From positions 1 through 64,000 of the forward strand of contig CAWFMA010000020.1 in assembly GCA_963816855.1 (NCBI GenBank): DNA of 64,000 nucleotides, given 5' to 3'. A program made the position numbers and the translations under genes. The DNA is from DASTFP01 sp963816855. GTDB lineage: Bacteria > Verrucomicrobiota > Verrucomicrobiia > Chthoniobacterales > Terrimicrobiaceae. Shown here in pieces: positions 36,374 through 45,915 of this stretch (its first letter is position 1; every line of letters starts with the position of its first letter). A model generated the notes under the pieces. It worked only from the letters and a program-made list of their open reading frames with translations, searched no databases and had not been told where the DNA came from.

Positions 36374-38146
36374 GTGAGTGGAAGTGATCCTCAAATCAAA
36401 CAGGAAACCCGTTTTCAAGGGGTTCCCGTCGCGCCAGGTATCGCCCACGCTCGGGTCGTCGTGCATTGGCTGGACGACGAAGAGATTCCGTTTCGGGCAA
36501 TTTCTGCAGAAGAGTTGCCTGAAGAGATTGCCCGCTTCGAATCTGCGCTGATCGCGACTCGCGCCGAGCTGCTGGAGATCCAGCAGCGCATTGCGGACGC
36601 CATCGGCACGAAGGATGCGGGGATTTTTGACGCGCATCTTCTCGTTGTTGAAGATCGCACGCTAATCGACGAGGTCCTCAGAAACCTGGAAAACGAACGC
36701 CACAACGTGGAGTACACGTTCCACCAGGTCGCCGAGAAGTATTGCCGCACGCTGGGCGCGATTGATGACCCGTACCTTCGCGAGCGGGTGGTCGATATCG
36801 AGGATGTCGCGCGCCGCGTGATTCGCCATATGCTCGGAAAAGCCCCTCACAGCGTCGCGTCGGAAGACAAGCCGCACATCATCGTCGCGCGGAATCTTAC
36901 CCCTTCCGACACGGCATCCATCAATCGCGAGTTCGTTCTGGGCTTTGCGACCGAACAGGGAAGCAAGACCTCGCACACCGCGATCATGGCGCGCTCGATG
37001 GATATCCCGGCTATCGTTGGCCTCCACGATCTTTGTGAGGCGATATCCAGTGGTGATGACGTGCTGCTCGATGGCTACACGGGTCTCTTCATTCTCAACC
37101 CCACCCCGGAAACACTTCAGGAATACGGAAAAATCGAGCTGAGGAAAGTCGAGGTCGCCGAACGCCTTGAGCTTATCCGGGATACCGTCTCGACGACCAG
37201 CGACGGCCGCCACATCATTCTCTCCGCAAACATCGAGCTGCCCGGAGAACTCGATGACGTCTCGAGCAGCGGCGCGGAGGGAGTCGGGCTTTATCGAACC
37301 GAATTTCTCTATTTGAATCGGGCCAAGCCTCCCGATGAAGAGGAACAGTTCGAAAATTACCGCCTGGTCGCCGAGCGGTCCCAGCCCCATTCGGTCATCA
37401 TCCGCACCCTCGATATCGGCGGCGACAAACCGTCGGAGAGCCTCAAGCTGGAGCACGAGCAGAACCCGTTCCTGGGTTGCCGGGCGATCCGCTATTGTTT
37501 GCAGCATCCGGAGATTTTCAAACCGCAGCTGCGCGCCATTCTCCGAGCGGCGACGATCGGGAACGTTCGTGTGATGTACCCGATGATTTCGGGCCTGGAA
37601 GAACTGCGCCGCGCCAATGCCGTTCTGGACGAATGCCGTCGCGAGTTGGGGCGGGAAGGCGCGCAGTTCAATCCCGACATCGAGGTGGGAATCATGATCG
37701 AGGTGCCCAGCGCGGCGCTTTCCGCGGCCCATCTCGCCCGCGAAGTCAAATTCTTCAGCATCGGGACAAACGATCTGATCCAATACGCTATCGCCGTCGA
37801 TCGTGGAAACGACCACATTGCTCATCTTTATCAGCCCACCCACCCATCCATCATCCGGATGATCAAGGCGGTGGTGGACGCCGCGCAGAGGCAGGGCATT
37901 TGGACCGGGGTTTGCGGCGAAATGGCCGGAGATATTCAGCTTACGCCTCTGCTCCTTGGACTTGGCGTGGACGAACTCAGCGCCAGCAGCACTGTCGTGC
38001 CAAGGGTAAAAAAAGCCGTGCAATCTCTTTCAATGTCAGTCTGCCAGAGCTTGGCCGAGGAGGTGTTGGAGTTCGACACGGGCGACGCAATTTTGCATCG
38101 CTGCCTGGAGATCGTTCGCTCCCACTACGCCGAATTGCTGGATTAG
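36374..38146 (+). CDS. ptsI: Phosphoenolpyruvate-protein phosphotransferase, enzyme I
   Basis: 590 residues from a GTG. Phosphohistidine motif GSKTSHTAIMARS, PEP-binding region GVGLYRTEFLYLNR, and C-terminal signature FSIGTNDLIQYAIAVDR. It transfers phosphate from PEP to the HPr encoded just upstream. Normal length (570-590). A 76-base gap separates it from HPr, so it may also have its own promoter (a TTGACG word lies near 36317). Confidence 0.95.
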   Translation: MSGSDPQIKQETRFQGVPVAPGIAHARVVVHWLDDEEIPFRAISAEELPEEIARFESALIATRAELLEIQQRIADAIGTKDAGIFDAHLLVVEDRTLIDEVLRNLENERHNVEYTFHQVAEKYCRTLGAIDDPYLRERVVDIEDVARRVIRHMLGKAPHSVASEDKPHIIVARNLTPSDTASINREFVLGFATEQGSKTSHTAIMARSMDIPAIVGLHDLCEAISSGDDVLLDGYTGLFILNPTPETLQEYGKIELRKVEVAERLELIRDTVSTTSDGRHIILSANIELPGELDDVSSSGAEGVGLYRTEFLYLNRAKPPDEEEQFENYRLVAERSQPHSVIIRTLDIGGDKPSESLKLEHEQNPFLGCRAIRYCLQHPEIFKPQLRAILRAATIGNVRVMYPMISGLEELRRANAVLDECRRELGREGAQFNPDIEVGIMIEVPSAALSAAHLAREVKFFSIGTNDLIQYAIAVDRGNDHIAHLYQPTHPSIIRMIKAVVDAAQRQGIWTGVCGEMAGDIQLTPLLLGLGVDELSASSTVVPRVKKAVQSLSMSVCQSLAEEVLEFDTGDAILHRCLEIVRSHYAELLD

Positions 38147-38515
38147 CCGAGACGACCGGACCGGGCATCGCGAAATGTCTTCCGGTGAACGACAGGTCCC
38201 GCCTCAAGCAGACCGGGAGGCACGCACTTGCGACGAGAGCGCTTTTGGGCATCATGAGAGATCTGATCGCTTTCAAGAAACGCCGAAACTGGCTGGGACC
38301 GACCTTCCCGTTCGAGCAAAGGATTCCAGCGTCTGCGTCAAGTGCGGCAGCTTGCGTTCCTGCGAATGACAAGTTTCGCGAACGACAAGTCTTGGGGTTC
38401 CAGGGAATGGGATTGACCGGTTGAGCCAGGAAGCAGCACGCAAAAGAAAAGGGGGAAATCCCGCGCCGGCAAGGGATTCCGAATTGCCGGATCGTCGAAA
38501 CGATTTCCAATTTTC
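38147..38515. other. Intergenic after ptsI
   Basis: 370 bases. A short frame at 38175-38369 with two cysteines is not convincing. No clear terminator follows ptsI. Confidence 0.4.
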
Positions 38516-39205
38516 ATGAAACTCGACAAGAGATTCACACCGGTCTGCTGGATCGTATTGGTTCTGTTCTCTTCTTCCCTGCTCTTCGCAAGATACTCTT
38601 CCCTGGCCACGGGCACGTCATCCGCCGCGGATATTGTCATTTTGCTCGTTTGGATCGGGTTGGTGACCGCTCCGGTCTTCCACGAGCTCGACCTCGCCCG
38701 CTCAAGCCTGGAAACGCGCGTCGATTCGCTCAAGGCCCAGGTTCAGAATTTGACTTCATCGATCCAGACACAAACCCAGTCTATAAATATCAACAACTAT
38801 CCGAGTCTCCCGAAGGACGACGAGATCGGTCAACGGAGAAAGGAGGCGGCCGAGATCTTGGGCAAGCGACCCCAAGAGCGATCCTTGCCGGAGCAAGCGT
38901 CCCTTCCCGAAGACTCCGGTTTGAACTATCTCTTCAACGTGAGACGATATCTTGAGCTTGAGTTGAGGCGCATTACCGGTGCGCATTTTGACTCTGCCTG
39001 GGACTACAGGCGTTCGTCGCTGCCTCAGGCGGTTCAACGCCTGGTTGGCGCCGGTGTGCTGGCGCCGAAGCTCGCGCAACTGGTCGAGGATGTTTACGCG
39101 ATTTGTTCAGCTGTCGTTCATGGGGACGATGCCTCGCCAAAACAGATCGCTTACGCCAAAGAAATCTCGCCGGGAGTCATCGCCGCGCTGCGGGACGTGC
39201 GATAG
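38516..39205 (+). CDS. Membrane-anchored protein with coiled coil and HEPN/DUF4145-like C domain
   Basis: 229 residues. Two membrane helices (residues 10-28 and 37-57), a coiled coil (60-90) and a helical C domain (YLELELRRITG to YAICSAVVHGDDAS) resembling the DUF4145/HEPN-like fold of unknown function. Both membrane helices are N-terminal, so the soluble part is probably cytoplasmic. No catalytic motif was seen. Stands alone on its strand before the DUF5069 gene. Confidence 0.65.
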   Translation: MKLDKRFTPVCWIVLVLFSSSLLFARYSSLATGTSSAADIVILLVWIGLVTAPVFHELDLARSSLETRVDSLKAQVQNLTSSIQTQTQSININNYPSLPKDDEIGQRRKEAAEILGKRPQERSLPEQASLPEDSGLNYLFNVRRYLELELRRITGAHFDSAWDYRRSSLPQAVQRLVGAGVLAPKLAQLVEDVYAICSAVVHGDDASPKQIAYAKEISPGVIAALRDVR

Positions 39206-39292
39206 GACGATCACGTGAGGCGCTTGAAAGGGATGTTGAGAAACGGGACGGAAACCTGCGACGCTGGCCCAAGGTAACTTTTCTCGCAAGGC

Positions 39293-39715
39293 ATGCTTAA
39301 TCCACCCTTTCGCTCGCCCCGAAAAAAGGTCGGGGGGTTGTACCATTTCGGTCGTATGATCGACAAAATCCGGCTTCATCTGCGCGAAGAGCTCGCGGAA
39401 GAATACCGGCCCAATTTCGGACTCTCGGCGGGTTTGGACGGTCATCTTTGCGGGTTTCTCGGCGTTTCCCACAGCGACCTCATTCAACAAGTGCGCCTTG
39501 GGAAGACAGACGACGAGATAGCGGAATGGTGCTTTTCCAACGGTCTGCGGCCCAACTCGATTCAGCGAAGGATTTGGAACGGCTTCGCGGAAAAGTTTGG
39601 CTGGCGGGACGTGGCGGCGCCTTTCATGGAACGAGTCAAAATCGAGGAGGGCCTCGTCCACAGAGATGACCTTGTCACGGCCTTCGATCTCATGGACGCG
39701 CTAGAGGGAAGATAG
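39293..39715 (+). CDS. DUF5069-family protein
   Basis: 140 residues. The block SPRKKVGGLYHFGRMIDKIR is the usual start of DUF5069 proteins, followed by the C-terminal EWCFSNGLRPN and WNGFAEKFGW. The family is small, cytoplasmic and of unknown function, common in Verrucomicrobiota and cyanobacteria. Complete length. Confidence 0.75.
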   Translation: MLNPPFRSPRKKVGGLYHFGRMIDKIRLHLREELAEEYRPNFGLSAGLDGHLCGFLGVSHSDLIQQVRLGKTDDEIAEWCFSNGLRPNSIQRRIWNGFAEKFGWRDVAAPFMERVKIEEGLVHRDDLVTAFDLMDALEGR

Positions 39716-39807
39716 CGGTCGCCAAGAGCGCGATTCCCGGTGATCTTAACGAGAAGCTAGGAACACGTCTGGCACAGCCAGCGATTCACAAAACAACAAC
39801 ACTTCCT

Positions 39808-40488
39808 ATGAAAATCCTCATTGTTTTGACCTCCCACGACGAGCTCGGGGCCACTGGAAAGAAAACCGGCTTTTGGCTGGAGGAATTTGCCGCTCCCTAC
39901 TACGTCTTGGGGGACGCGGGCGCAGAACTCACCCTGGCCTCGCCGAAGGGCGGCCAGCCGCCGCTCGATCCGAAAAGCGACCTTCCGGAAAATCAAAGCG
40001 ATCTGACCCACCGGTTTCGCGGCGATTCGAACGCCCAGGCGGAACTTGCCCGGACAAAGCGGCTCGCTGACGTGTCGGCAACGGACTTCGATGCGGTGTT
40101 CTATCCCGGCGGGCACGGGCCAATGTGGGACATGCCCGATAATCCTACATCAATTGCCTTGCTCGAAGCTTTCGTCAGCGCGGGCAAGCCGATCGGCGCC
40201 GTCTGCCACGCGCCAGTGGCGTTGACAAACGTTCGCGATGCGAGCGGCGGCTATTTGGTAAACGGAAAGCGTGTGACAGGGTTCAGCAACGAAGAAGAAA
40301 TTGCCGTCCAACTCGACAAGGTCGTGCCTTTTCTCTTGGAGGACAGGCTCAAGGAAAGAGGTGGCATCTACCGTCAGGGCCCGGTCTGGCTCCCCCACAT
40401 CGAAGTAGATGGACTGGTCGTGACGGGACAAAATCCCGCTTCCTCAGCCTCCGCGGCCGAAGCCTTGCTCAAGCTCCTTAGGTCGTAA
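39808..40488 (+). CDS. DJ-1/PfpI-family type 1 glutamine amidotransferase-like protein
   Basis: 226 residues. Nucleophile elbow GAVCHAPVAL, acidic partner in LGATGKKTGFWLEE and the FYPGGHGPMWD motif, as in HSP31/YhbO-like glyoxalase III or chaperone members. It probably repairs or removes methylglyoxal adducts. Cytoplasmic. A leader of about 90 bases without genes precedes it. Confidence 0.88.
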   Translation: MKILIVLTSHDELGATGKKTGFWLEEFAAPYYVLGDAGAELTLASPKGGQPPLDPKSDLPENQSDLTHRFRGDSNAQAELARTKRLADVSATDFDAVFYPGGHGPMWDMPDNPTSIALLEAFVSAGKPIGAVCHAPVALTNVRDASGGYLVNGKRVTGFSNEEEIAVQLDKVVPFLLEDRLKERGGIYRQGPVWLPHIEVDGLVVTGQNPASSASAAEALLKLLRS

Positions 40489-40586
40489 ACTTGATCGCGA
40501 CCGGCGCCAGTCGAGCACAAGAGCTGGCTTAATCCGGAAACCTGGCACTCCGAACCCTAGTAGCTTCGTTCGCCGCTCTCGTCCGT

Positions 40587-42710
40587 ATGGGAATTCGCAC
40601 GTTCTGCTTGGTCTTTTTTTCGGCCGCTTCGGTCGCTGCCGCGGAAGACTCTTTCTTTCAGCCGAGCGTCAGATCTCCGCATCAAGGCGAGATCATTTAC
40701 TTCCTCATGCCGGACCGTTTCAACGACGGAGACCCCTCGAACAATACCGGCGGAAATTCCCCGGACCAATCCGATCAGAACGGGTTCGACCCATCCAACC
40801 CTCACTTCTTCCATGGGGGCGATCTCCAAGGCGTCGAACAAAAACTCGACTACCTCACGCATTTGGGGATCACTGCGATTTGGATGACGCCCGTTTTCCG
40901 CAACCGAGCCTTGGAGACCTTCGGTGGGAACGCGCCGCCCAAGGCCGGTTATCACGGATACTGGATTCTCGATTTTACTGAAGTGGATCCTCATTTCGGC
41001 TCCCGAGAGGAACTGGGGCATCTGGTCGAAAGCGCCAAGGAGGACGGCATTCGGACGATCCTCGATATCGTGGTCAATCACACCGCGGACGTGATTCAAC
41101 CGGCCGCCGGCGCCTCTGCTTACCAGTACAAGTTTTCCAAACCGTACTTGGACGCGAATGGCACCCCGTTCGATGATCGCGACTATATTGACAACGCCGA
41201 TTTTCCGGAACTGGATGCCCAAACCAGCTTCCCGACACCGGCGACCTTCCGCAACGAAACCGATCGAAGCATCAAGAGACCCTACTGGCTAAATGATCCA
41301 ACCCTGTATCATAACCGGGGAGAAATGGCCACGGGCGGAGAAAGCACGCTCTATGGAGAGCTTTTCGGTCTCGATGACCTGTTTACCGAACAACCTCGCG
41401 TCGTCCAGGGAATGATCGACATCTATAACGGCTGGATCGACGATTTCCCTATCGGCGGATTTCGATTGGATACCGTCAAGCACGTCAACAACGAGTTCTG
41501 GCTGAAATTCATCCCCGCGATCCTGGACCATGCCGCCAAATCGGGGCGAAGCGATTTTTTTGTCTTCGGCGAAATCTACGATCCGGACCCGGCTTTTCTC
41601 TCGGAGTTTCTACACCGCGCGGGAATGCCTTCGATACTCGATTTCGGATTCCAGCGTGCGGCTAGCGGGTTCGCGGCCGGAACAGATCCGCCTGGCAAAC
41701 TCGCCGAGTTCTTCGCAAAGGATGCCTACTATACCACCCCGACCGCAAATGCCTATGGGCTGGTGACTTTTCTTGGCAACCACGATATCGGGCGAATCGG
41801 CTACTTCCTGTCCAACGACCTCCCAAACGCGAACGACCAGGAACTTCTCGCTCGAGATATCCTGGCTCATGCGATGATGTTTTTTACCAGAGGGATTCCC
41901 GCTCTCTATTACGGCGACGAGCAAGGATTCACAGGCATGGGAGGAGATGCCTCCGCCCGGGAGGACATGTTTGGCTCGAAGGTGCCTGATTTTGCCAGGG
42001 AGCGAAGGATTGGCGGCGGGGACGGTTCGCAGGCTGCGTTCAACGAGCAACATCCGCTGTTTGCGAGCATTCGCGAAATGATTTCGCTTCGGCGGCAGCA
42101 TGCCGCCTTGCAAGGCGGGGTTCAGATCGTGCGTTACGCCGAGAACCATCCGGGAATATTCGCCGTTTCTCGCATCGATCGCGACAGCCGCGAGGAAATC
42201 CTCGTCGTCTTCAACAACGCGGGCGAAGCCCGAAAGGCGGATATCGCCACTTTTTCTTCTCCGGAAAACTGGCAGCGCCTGTTCGCGTCTCCGAGCGAAG
42301 GTTTTCAGTTTGGTCCTGGAGGGGACAACAAGCTCTCCGTGGAACTGCCGCCTCTTTCCTGCCTGGTCTTGCGAAATTTGGACCCGATCCGGGAGAGCGA
42401 CCATCAGCCCGGGACATTGAGACTGGAAGCGAACCGGAACAGCGAACTTGACGGCCGCTGGGAGGTGAAAGCCACTCTCGCTCCCGACCAGGTCGCATCG
42501 GTAGCGTTCGCGGTGCGAGCGAAAGGAGAAAACGTCTACCAGCACATCGGCACGGCGGATTCTCCTCCCTATAGGGTGTTTCCCACCCGTCAGGCAATTC
42601 CGAACGCTCCGGCGCTCGAGTTCAAGGCAGTGGCTCGAGACTTGTTCGGAAAGGAATCCGAGGCTGAGTTTGAATGGCAGCGTCGAGTTCCGAAGCACTC
42701 GAACCAATGA
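40587..42710 (+). CDS. Secreted GH13 alpha-amylase family enzyme
   Basis: 707 residues with an N-terminal signal peptide (residues 1-19, cleavage after SVAAA). The GH13 motifs are complete: region I ILDIVVNH, region II GGFRLDTVKH with the nucleophile Asp, region III VFGEIYD with the acid Glu, and region IV FLGNHDIGR. A C-terminal beta domain of about 200 residues may bind carbohydrate. It hydrolyses or rearranges alpha-1,4-glucans outside the cytoplasm. Full length. Confidence 0.92.
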   Translation: MGIRTFCLVFFSAASVAAAEDSFFQPSVRSPHQGEIIYFLMPDRFNDGDPSNNTGGNSPDQSDQNGFDPSNPHFFHGGDLQGVEQKLDYLTHLGITAIWMTPVFRNRALETFGGNAPPKAGYHGYWILDFTEVDPHFGSREELGHLVESAKEDGIRTILDIVVNHTADVIQPAAGASAYQYKFSKPYLDANGTPFDDRDYIDNADFPELDAQTSFPTPATFRNETDRSIKRPYWLNDPTLYHNRGEMATGGESTLYGELFGLDDLFTEQPRVVQGMIDIYNGWIDDFPIGGFRLDTVKHVNNEFWLKFIPAILDHAAKSGRSDFFVFGEIYDPDPAFLSEFLHRAGMPSILDFGFQRAASGFAAGTDPPGKLAEFFAKDAYYTTPTANAYGLVTFLGNHDIGRIGYFLSNDLPNANDQELLARDILAHAMMFFTRGIPALYYGDEQGFTGMGGDASAREDMFGSKVPDFARERRIGGGDGSQAAFNEQHPLFASIREMISLRRQHAALQGGVQIVRYAENHPGIFAVSRIDRDSREEILVVFNNAGEARKADIATFSSPENWQRLFASPSEGFQFGPGGDNKLSVELPPLSCLVLRNLDPIRESDHQPGTLRLEANRNSELDGRWEVKATLAPDQVASVAFAVRAKGENVYQHIGTADSPPYRVFPTRQAIPNAPALEFKAVARDLFGKESEAEFEWQRRVPKHSNQ

Positions 42711-42793
42711 TCCCGGCCTCGACTTTCGTTTCTTCCTTCCTTCACCTGCCCGTGACCAACGCCTGGTTGCGAGCGAAAACTCCGCCCTAAAAA

Positions 42794-43180
42794 ATGATAA
42801 ACATCACAGAAATCGCGTTCACAGTCTACCCAGTCTCGGACATCGCCCGTGCCCGGGACTTCTATCAAAATCTGCTTGGACTCCCGCCCAGCGGTATCGA
42901 TGATGAGATTGAGGGCATGCCGGGCAAATACTGGATAGAATACGAAGTCGGCAACGCGACATTCGCCATCTCCAACGCTTGGGAGCCATCCGGACAAGCC
43001 GGTCCATCTGTCGCCTTCGAAGTGTCGGACTTGGAGGCAGCGGTTGCCAAGCTAAAAGAAGCCGGGGTGCGGTTTGTGGCTGAAAACATTGACTCGCCAG
43101 TCTGTTCCTTCGCTCTGATCACCGATCCCGATGGCAACGGAATCACCATTCACAAACGCAAACCGTCGGCCGACCAATAG
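42794..43180 (+). CDS. VOC-family (glyoxalase/bleomycin-resistance fold) protein
   Basis: 128 residues with two beta-alpha-beta-beta-beta modules: ITEIAFTVYPVSDIARARDF, YEVGNATFAI, then VAFEVSDLEAAVAKL and DPDGNGITIHKR. Metal ligands of a typical VOC dioxygenase or lyase are only partly visible (Glu in the first strand is not clear). Function not predictable beyond small-molecule binding or conversion. Confidence 0.82.
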   Translation: MINITEIAFTVYPVSDIARARDFYQNLLGLPPSGIDDEIEGMPGKYWIEYEVGNATFAISNAWEPSGQAGPSVAFEVSDLEAAVAKLKEAGVRFVAENIDSPVCSFALITDPDGNGITIHKRKPSADQ

Positions 43181-43230
43181 TCTTCCGCAAGCCGCACACG
43201 CTTCGCGCAAAATAATTCCGCCGCGAATCG

Positions 43231-44010
43231 ATGAGGTCGCCTGAGAGGAGGCTGGCGCTCGTCACGGGCGTCAGCCGCAAAGCTGGAATCGGCGCGGCGA
43301 TCGCCCGGGAATTGGCACGCGACGGCGCGGATCTCTTCATCACTTACTATCGGCCCTACGATCAATTGACGGGATTGGCAGCCGATTCGGGAGAGCCTGA
43401 GTCGCTTTTGACTGAACTCCGGCAAATCGGCGGTCACGCTGACGGCCTTGAGCTCGATCTCGCGGATTCCGGCGCGCCGGCGCGTTTGTTCGATCATATC
43501 GAGGCTAGTTGGGGACCAGTGACAATTCTGGTCAACAACGCGACTCATTCCCTTCGCGACGGGATTTCCCGGCTCGACGCCGCGCACCTGGATCAGCATT
43601 ACGCCGTGAACATCCGGGCGATGGCGCTGTTGTGCGCGGAATTCGTGCGGCGCTACACGCTCCGCTCCTCCCGGATCGGCTTTGGAAGGATCATCAACCT
43701 CTCCTCCGGCCAGGGACTCGGCGCAATGGCCGGGGAACTCGCCTACGCGGCCACGAAAGGCGCGGTTGAGGCTTTCAGCCGAAGTCTCAGTATGGAGGTC
43801 GGCAAGCTCGGAATAACGGTAAATGCCATCGATCCAGGCGTTACGGACACGGGTTGGATTCCGCCGGAACTCAAACTGAAGCTCGAAGCGGAATCGCCGA
43901 TGGGGCGCCTTGGGGTTCCCGCAGATGCCGCGCGACTTGTTCGGTTTCTTGTTTCATCCGAAGCTGGCTGGATAACCGGCCAGATCATTCACTCTCGAGG
44001 CGGCATGTAA
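43231..44010 (+). CDS. Short-chain dehydrogenase/reductase
   Basis: 259 residues. Nucleotide motif TGVSRKAGIGAAIA (a 3-oxoacyl-ACP-reductase-like variant), NNATH in place of NNAG, catalytic Ser in INLSSGQG, and Tyr-Lys in YAATKGA. C-terminal GWITGQIIHSRGGM is typical of FabG-like enzymes. NAD(P)-dependent oxidation or reduction; substrate unknown. Start at 43231 follows the VOC stop by 50 bases. Confidence 0.87.
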   Translation: MRSPERRLALVTGVSRKAGIGAAIARELARDGADLFITYYRPYDQLTGLAADSGEPESLLTELRQIGGHADGLELDLADSGAPARLFDHIEASWGPVTILVNNATHSLRDGISRLDAAHLDQHYAVNIRAMALLCAEFVRRYTLRSSRIGFGRIINLSSGQGLGAMAGELAYAATKGAVEAFSRSLSMEVGKLGITVNAIDPGVTDTGWIPPELKLKLEAESPMGRLGVPADAARLVRFLVSSEAGWITGQIIHSRGGM

Positions 44011-44118
44011 GGACTCTCGAAGATCTCGAATGCAAAGCCCGATTGCCCGCCCGGCAAAGGACCGCGGGGCGCTTGTCCTCCCGGCGGCGCCAATTTTCCA
44101 GATAGCTCAAGGCGCGAA

Positions 44119-45207
44119 ATGAGCGGCGTCCAGCTTCCCATTGATCGGCTGCCGGCGCTTTGGCCATCCCGCCTGCGCGGCGCGAGAATCGGAGCGGTTC
44201 TTCATCCGGCATCGGTTTCAGCCAGCCTCGAGCATTCCTCGCGAATCCTGGAACGCCTGAGCGGAGATCTCTTTCAGCTTGCGGCGCTCTTTGGACCTCA
44301 GCATGGATATCTCGGCCAGACCCAGGATAATATGGTCGAATGGACTGGATACCGGCATCCTCGCATTGGGATCCCGGTCCACAGCCTTTACGGTCGGGAG
44401 CGGGAACCGACGCCCGCCATGCTCGAAGGATTGGAGGCGCTGGTCGTCGATTTGCAGGATATCGGCGCACGGTACTATACGTTCATCTGGACGCTTTACC
44501 TTTGCGTGAAGGCAGGCATGCGTTCCCGGATCCCAGTCGTCGTTCTGGATCGTCCCAACCCGCTCAATGGACTTACGCTCGAAGGGGCCCTGCCGGATCC
44601 ATCCTACCGTTCGTTTGTGGGCTTGCACCCCCTGCGCGTGCGCCACGCTCGAACAATCGGAGAGCTGGCCGTTCAATTCCAACGAGAGGCTTTTCCAGAA
44701 GCCGAGGTCATCGTCCTGCCGATGGCTGGATGGGACCGGGCCATGTGGTTCGACCAGACAGGATTGCCGTGGGTGCCTCCGTCTCCGAACATGCCTGCCC
44801 TCGAAACCGCGACGGTTTATCCGGGAATGTGCCTTCTCGAGGCGACGAATATTTCAGAGGGTCGCGGCACCACCCGTCCTTTTGAGTTTTTCGGGGCTCC
44901 GTGGATTCGTGGCGACGACTTTGCGGCCGGCCTCAACGCGCTTCACCTACCCGGCGTCTATTTTCGAGAAGCTTATTTTCAACCGACTTTTCACAAATAT
45001 TCGGGGAGGCTCTGTGCCGGTGCCCAGCTTCACGTGGTCGATCGGAATCGCTTTCTGCCGCTTCAAACCGGCGTCGAAATTATCAGATACGTCCTTGAAA
45101 ACTATGGGGCTGATTTTCAGTGGAAATCGCCTCCTTACGAGTACGAATACGACCGGATGCCGATCGAAGTCCTTATTGGTGGGCCGCTGCGCAGCTTGTT
45201 CGCTTGA
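44119..45207 (+). CDS. NamZ-like exo-beta-N-acetylmuramidase (DUF1343)
   Basis: 362 residues. Family blocks in order: ALFGPQHGYLGQTQDN, LVVDLQDIGARYYTF, VVLDRPNPLNG, LPWVPPSPNMPALET, EATNISEGRGTTRPFE and GAPWI. NamZ proteins release terminal MurNAc from peptidoglycan fragments. The usual C-terminal 30-40 residues (ending in a YLLY-type motif) are absent; the frame stops at RSLFA just before the next ATG, so a small C-terminal truncation is likely. No signal peptide, so it is cytoplasmic as read. Confidence 0.8.
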   Translation: MSGVQLPIDRLPALWPSRLRGARIGAVLHPASVSASLEHSSRILERLSGDLFQLAALFGPQHGYLGQTQDNMVEWTGYRHPRIGIPVHSLYGREREPTPAMLEGLEALVVDLQDIGARYYTFIWTLYLCVKAGMRSRIPVVVLDRPNPLNGLTLEGALPDPSYRSFVGLHPLRVRHARTIGELAVQFQREAFPEAEVIVLPMAGWDRAMWFDQTGLPWVPPSPNMPALETATVYPGMCLLEATNISEGRGTTRPFEFFGAPWIRGDDFAAGLNALHLPGVYFREAYFQPTFHKYSGRLCAGAQLHVVDRNRFLPLQTGVEIIRYVLENYGADFQWKSPPYEYEYDRMPIEVLIGGPLRSLFA

Positions 45208-45915
45208 ATGAAGCTGCTTTCCGTTGCCTCGGCTCTGGCCCTTGGTATTTGTAAGGTCTTGGGCGAACCCGAGTTCGTCACAGATAAGATGACCGATGAT
45301 GAGCTGCGCGAGTACCGGAACCAGGTGCGGTCCGAACTTCAGCGTCTTTCTAAAACTGCGACATCGGAAGAAACCCCTCAGGGCACTCTCTATCGGGTGT
45401 TTTACTGCACGATTTATTACACGCCGCGCGAGACTGGGTTTACGGCAGATCGAGGCTTCGACGATACACCTGCCTCTGTCCCCGGACTCGGCGGTCGTAA
45501 ATACCGCCTGTCTTTCCTCCAGGCGGTAAAAAGGGAAGGTTTTGGCCGGCTGGCCGAGCCGGTAAACGGGCTCGCCTACCTCCGCTATATGGGGGGCGGC
45601 AAATACCAGTTTGCCAAAGCGCCGCTCGGCAATCGCGGCAATGTGCTCATCCCCCGATACTCCTGCGCAATTTCGAGCAGCAATCGATTCCTGCGCCGCG
45701 GTCAGACCCTTGGCATTGATTCGCCGACGGTCGGCCAGGTCACGGGAAGCAGCCAATGGCTCATCGACGACACGGGCCAAGGCCTTCATCCTCTGCAGAT
45801 TGACCTTTACTGGGGAGAAGACGATCCGCTCGGTCCGATTGGGCGCATGCGCGCGCGCCCAGCGGGAACTCGAATGGAATATGCCTTCGACGTGAAAATT
45901 CTGGTGCGAAAATAA
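45208..45915 (+). CDS. Secreted 3D-domain protein (MltA/RlpA-type barrel)
   Basis: 235 residues with a signal peptide (residues 1-19). The C-terminal part has the 3D-domain signature: GIDSP, then LIDDTGQGLHPLQIDLYW with paired Asp residues. Such double-psi barrels occur in lytic transglycosylases and cell-wall-binding proteins. It follows the NamZ-like gene with no gap, so the two probably act together on peptidoglycan. An N-terminal region (residues 25-110) is not assigned. Confidence 0.65.
   Translation: MKLLSVASALALGICKVLGEPEFVTDKMTDDELREYRNQVRSELQRLSKTATSEETPQGTLYRVFYCTIYYTPRETGFTADRGFDDTPASVPGLGGRKYRLSFLQAVKREGFGRLAEPVNGLAYLRYMGGGKYQFAKAPLGNRGNVLIPRYSCAISSSNRFLRRGQTLGIDSPTVGQVTGSSQWLIDDTGQGLHPLQIDLYWGEDDPLGPIGRMRARPAGTRMEYAFDVKILVRK

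Noticed and set aside
36662..38023. 453-residue minus-strand frame
   Set aside because: Antisense shadow of ptsI, whose motifs are complete.
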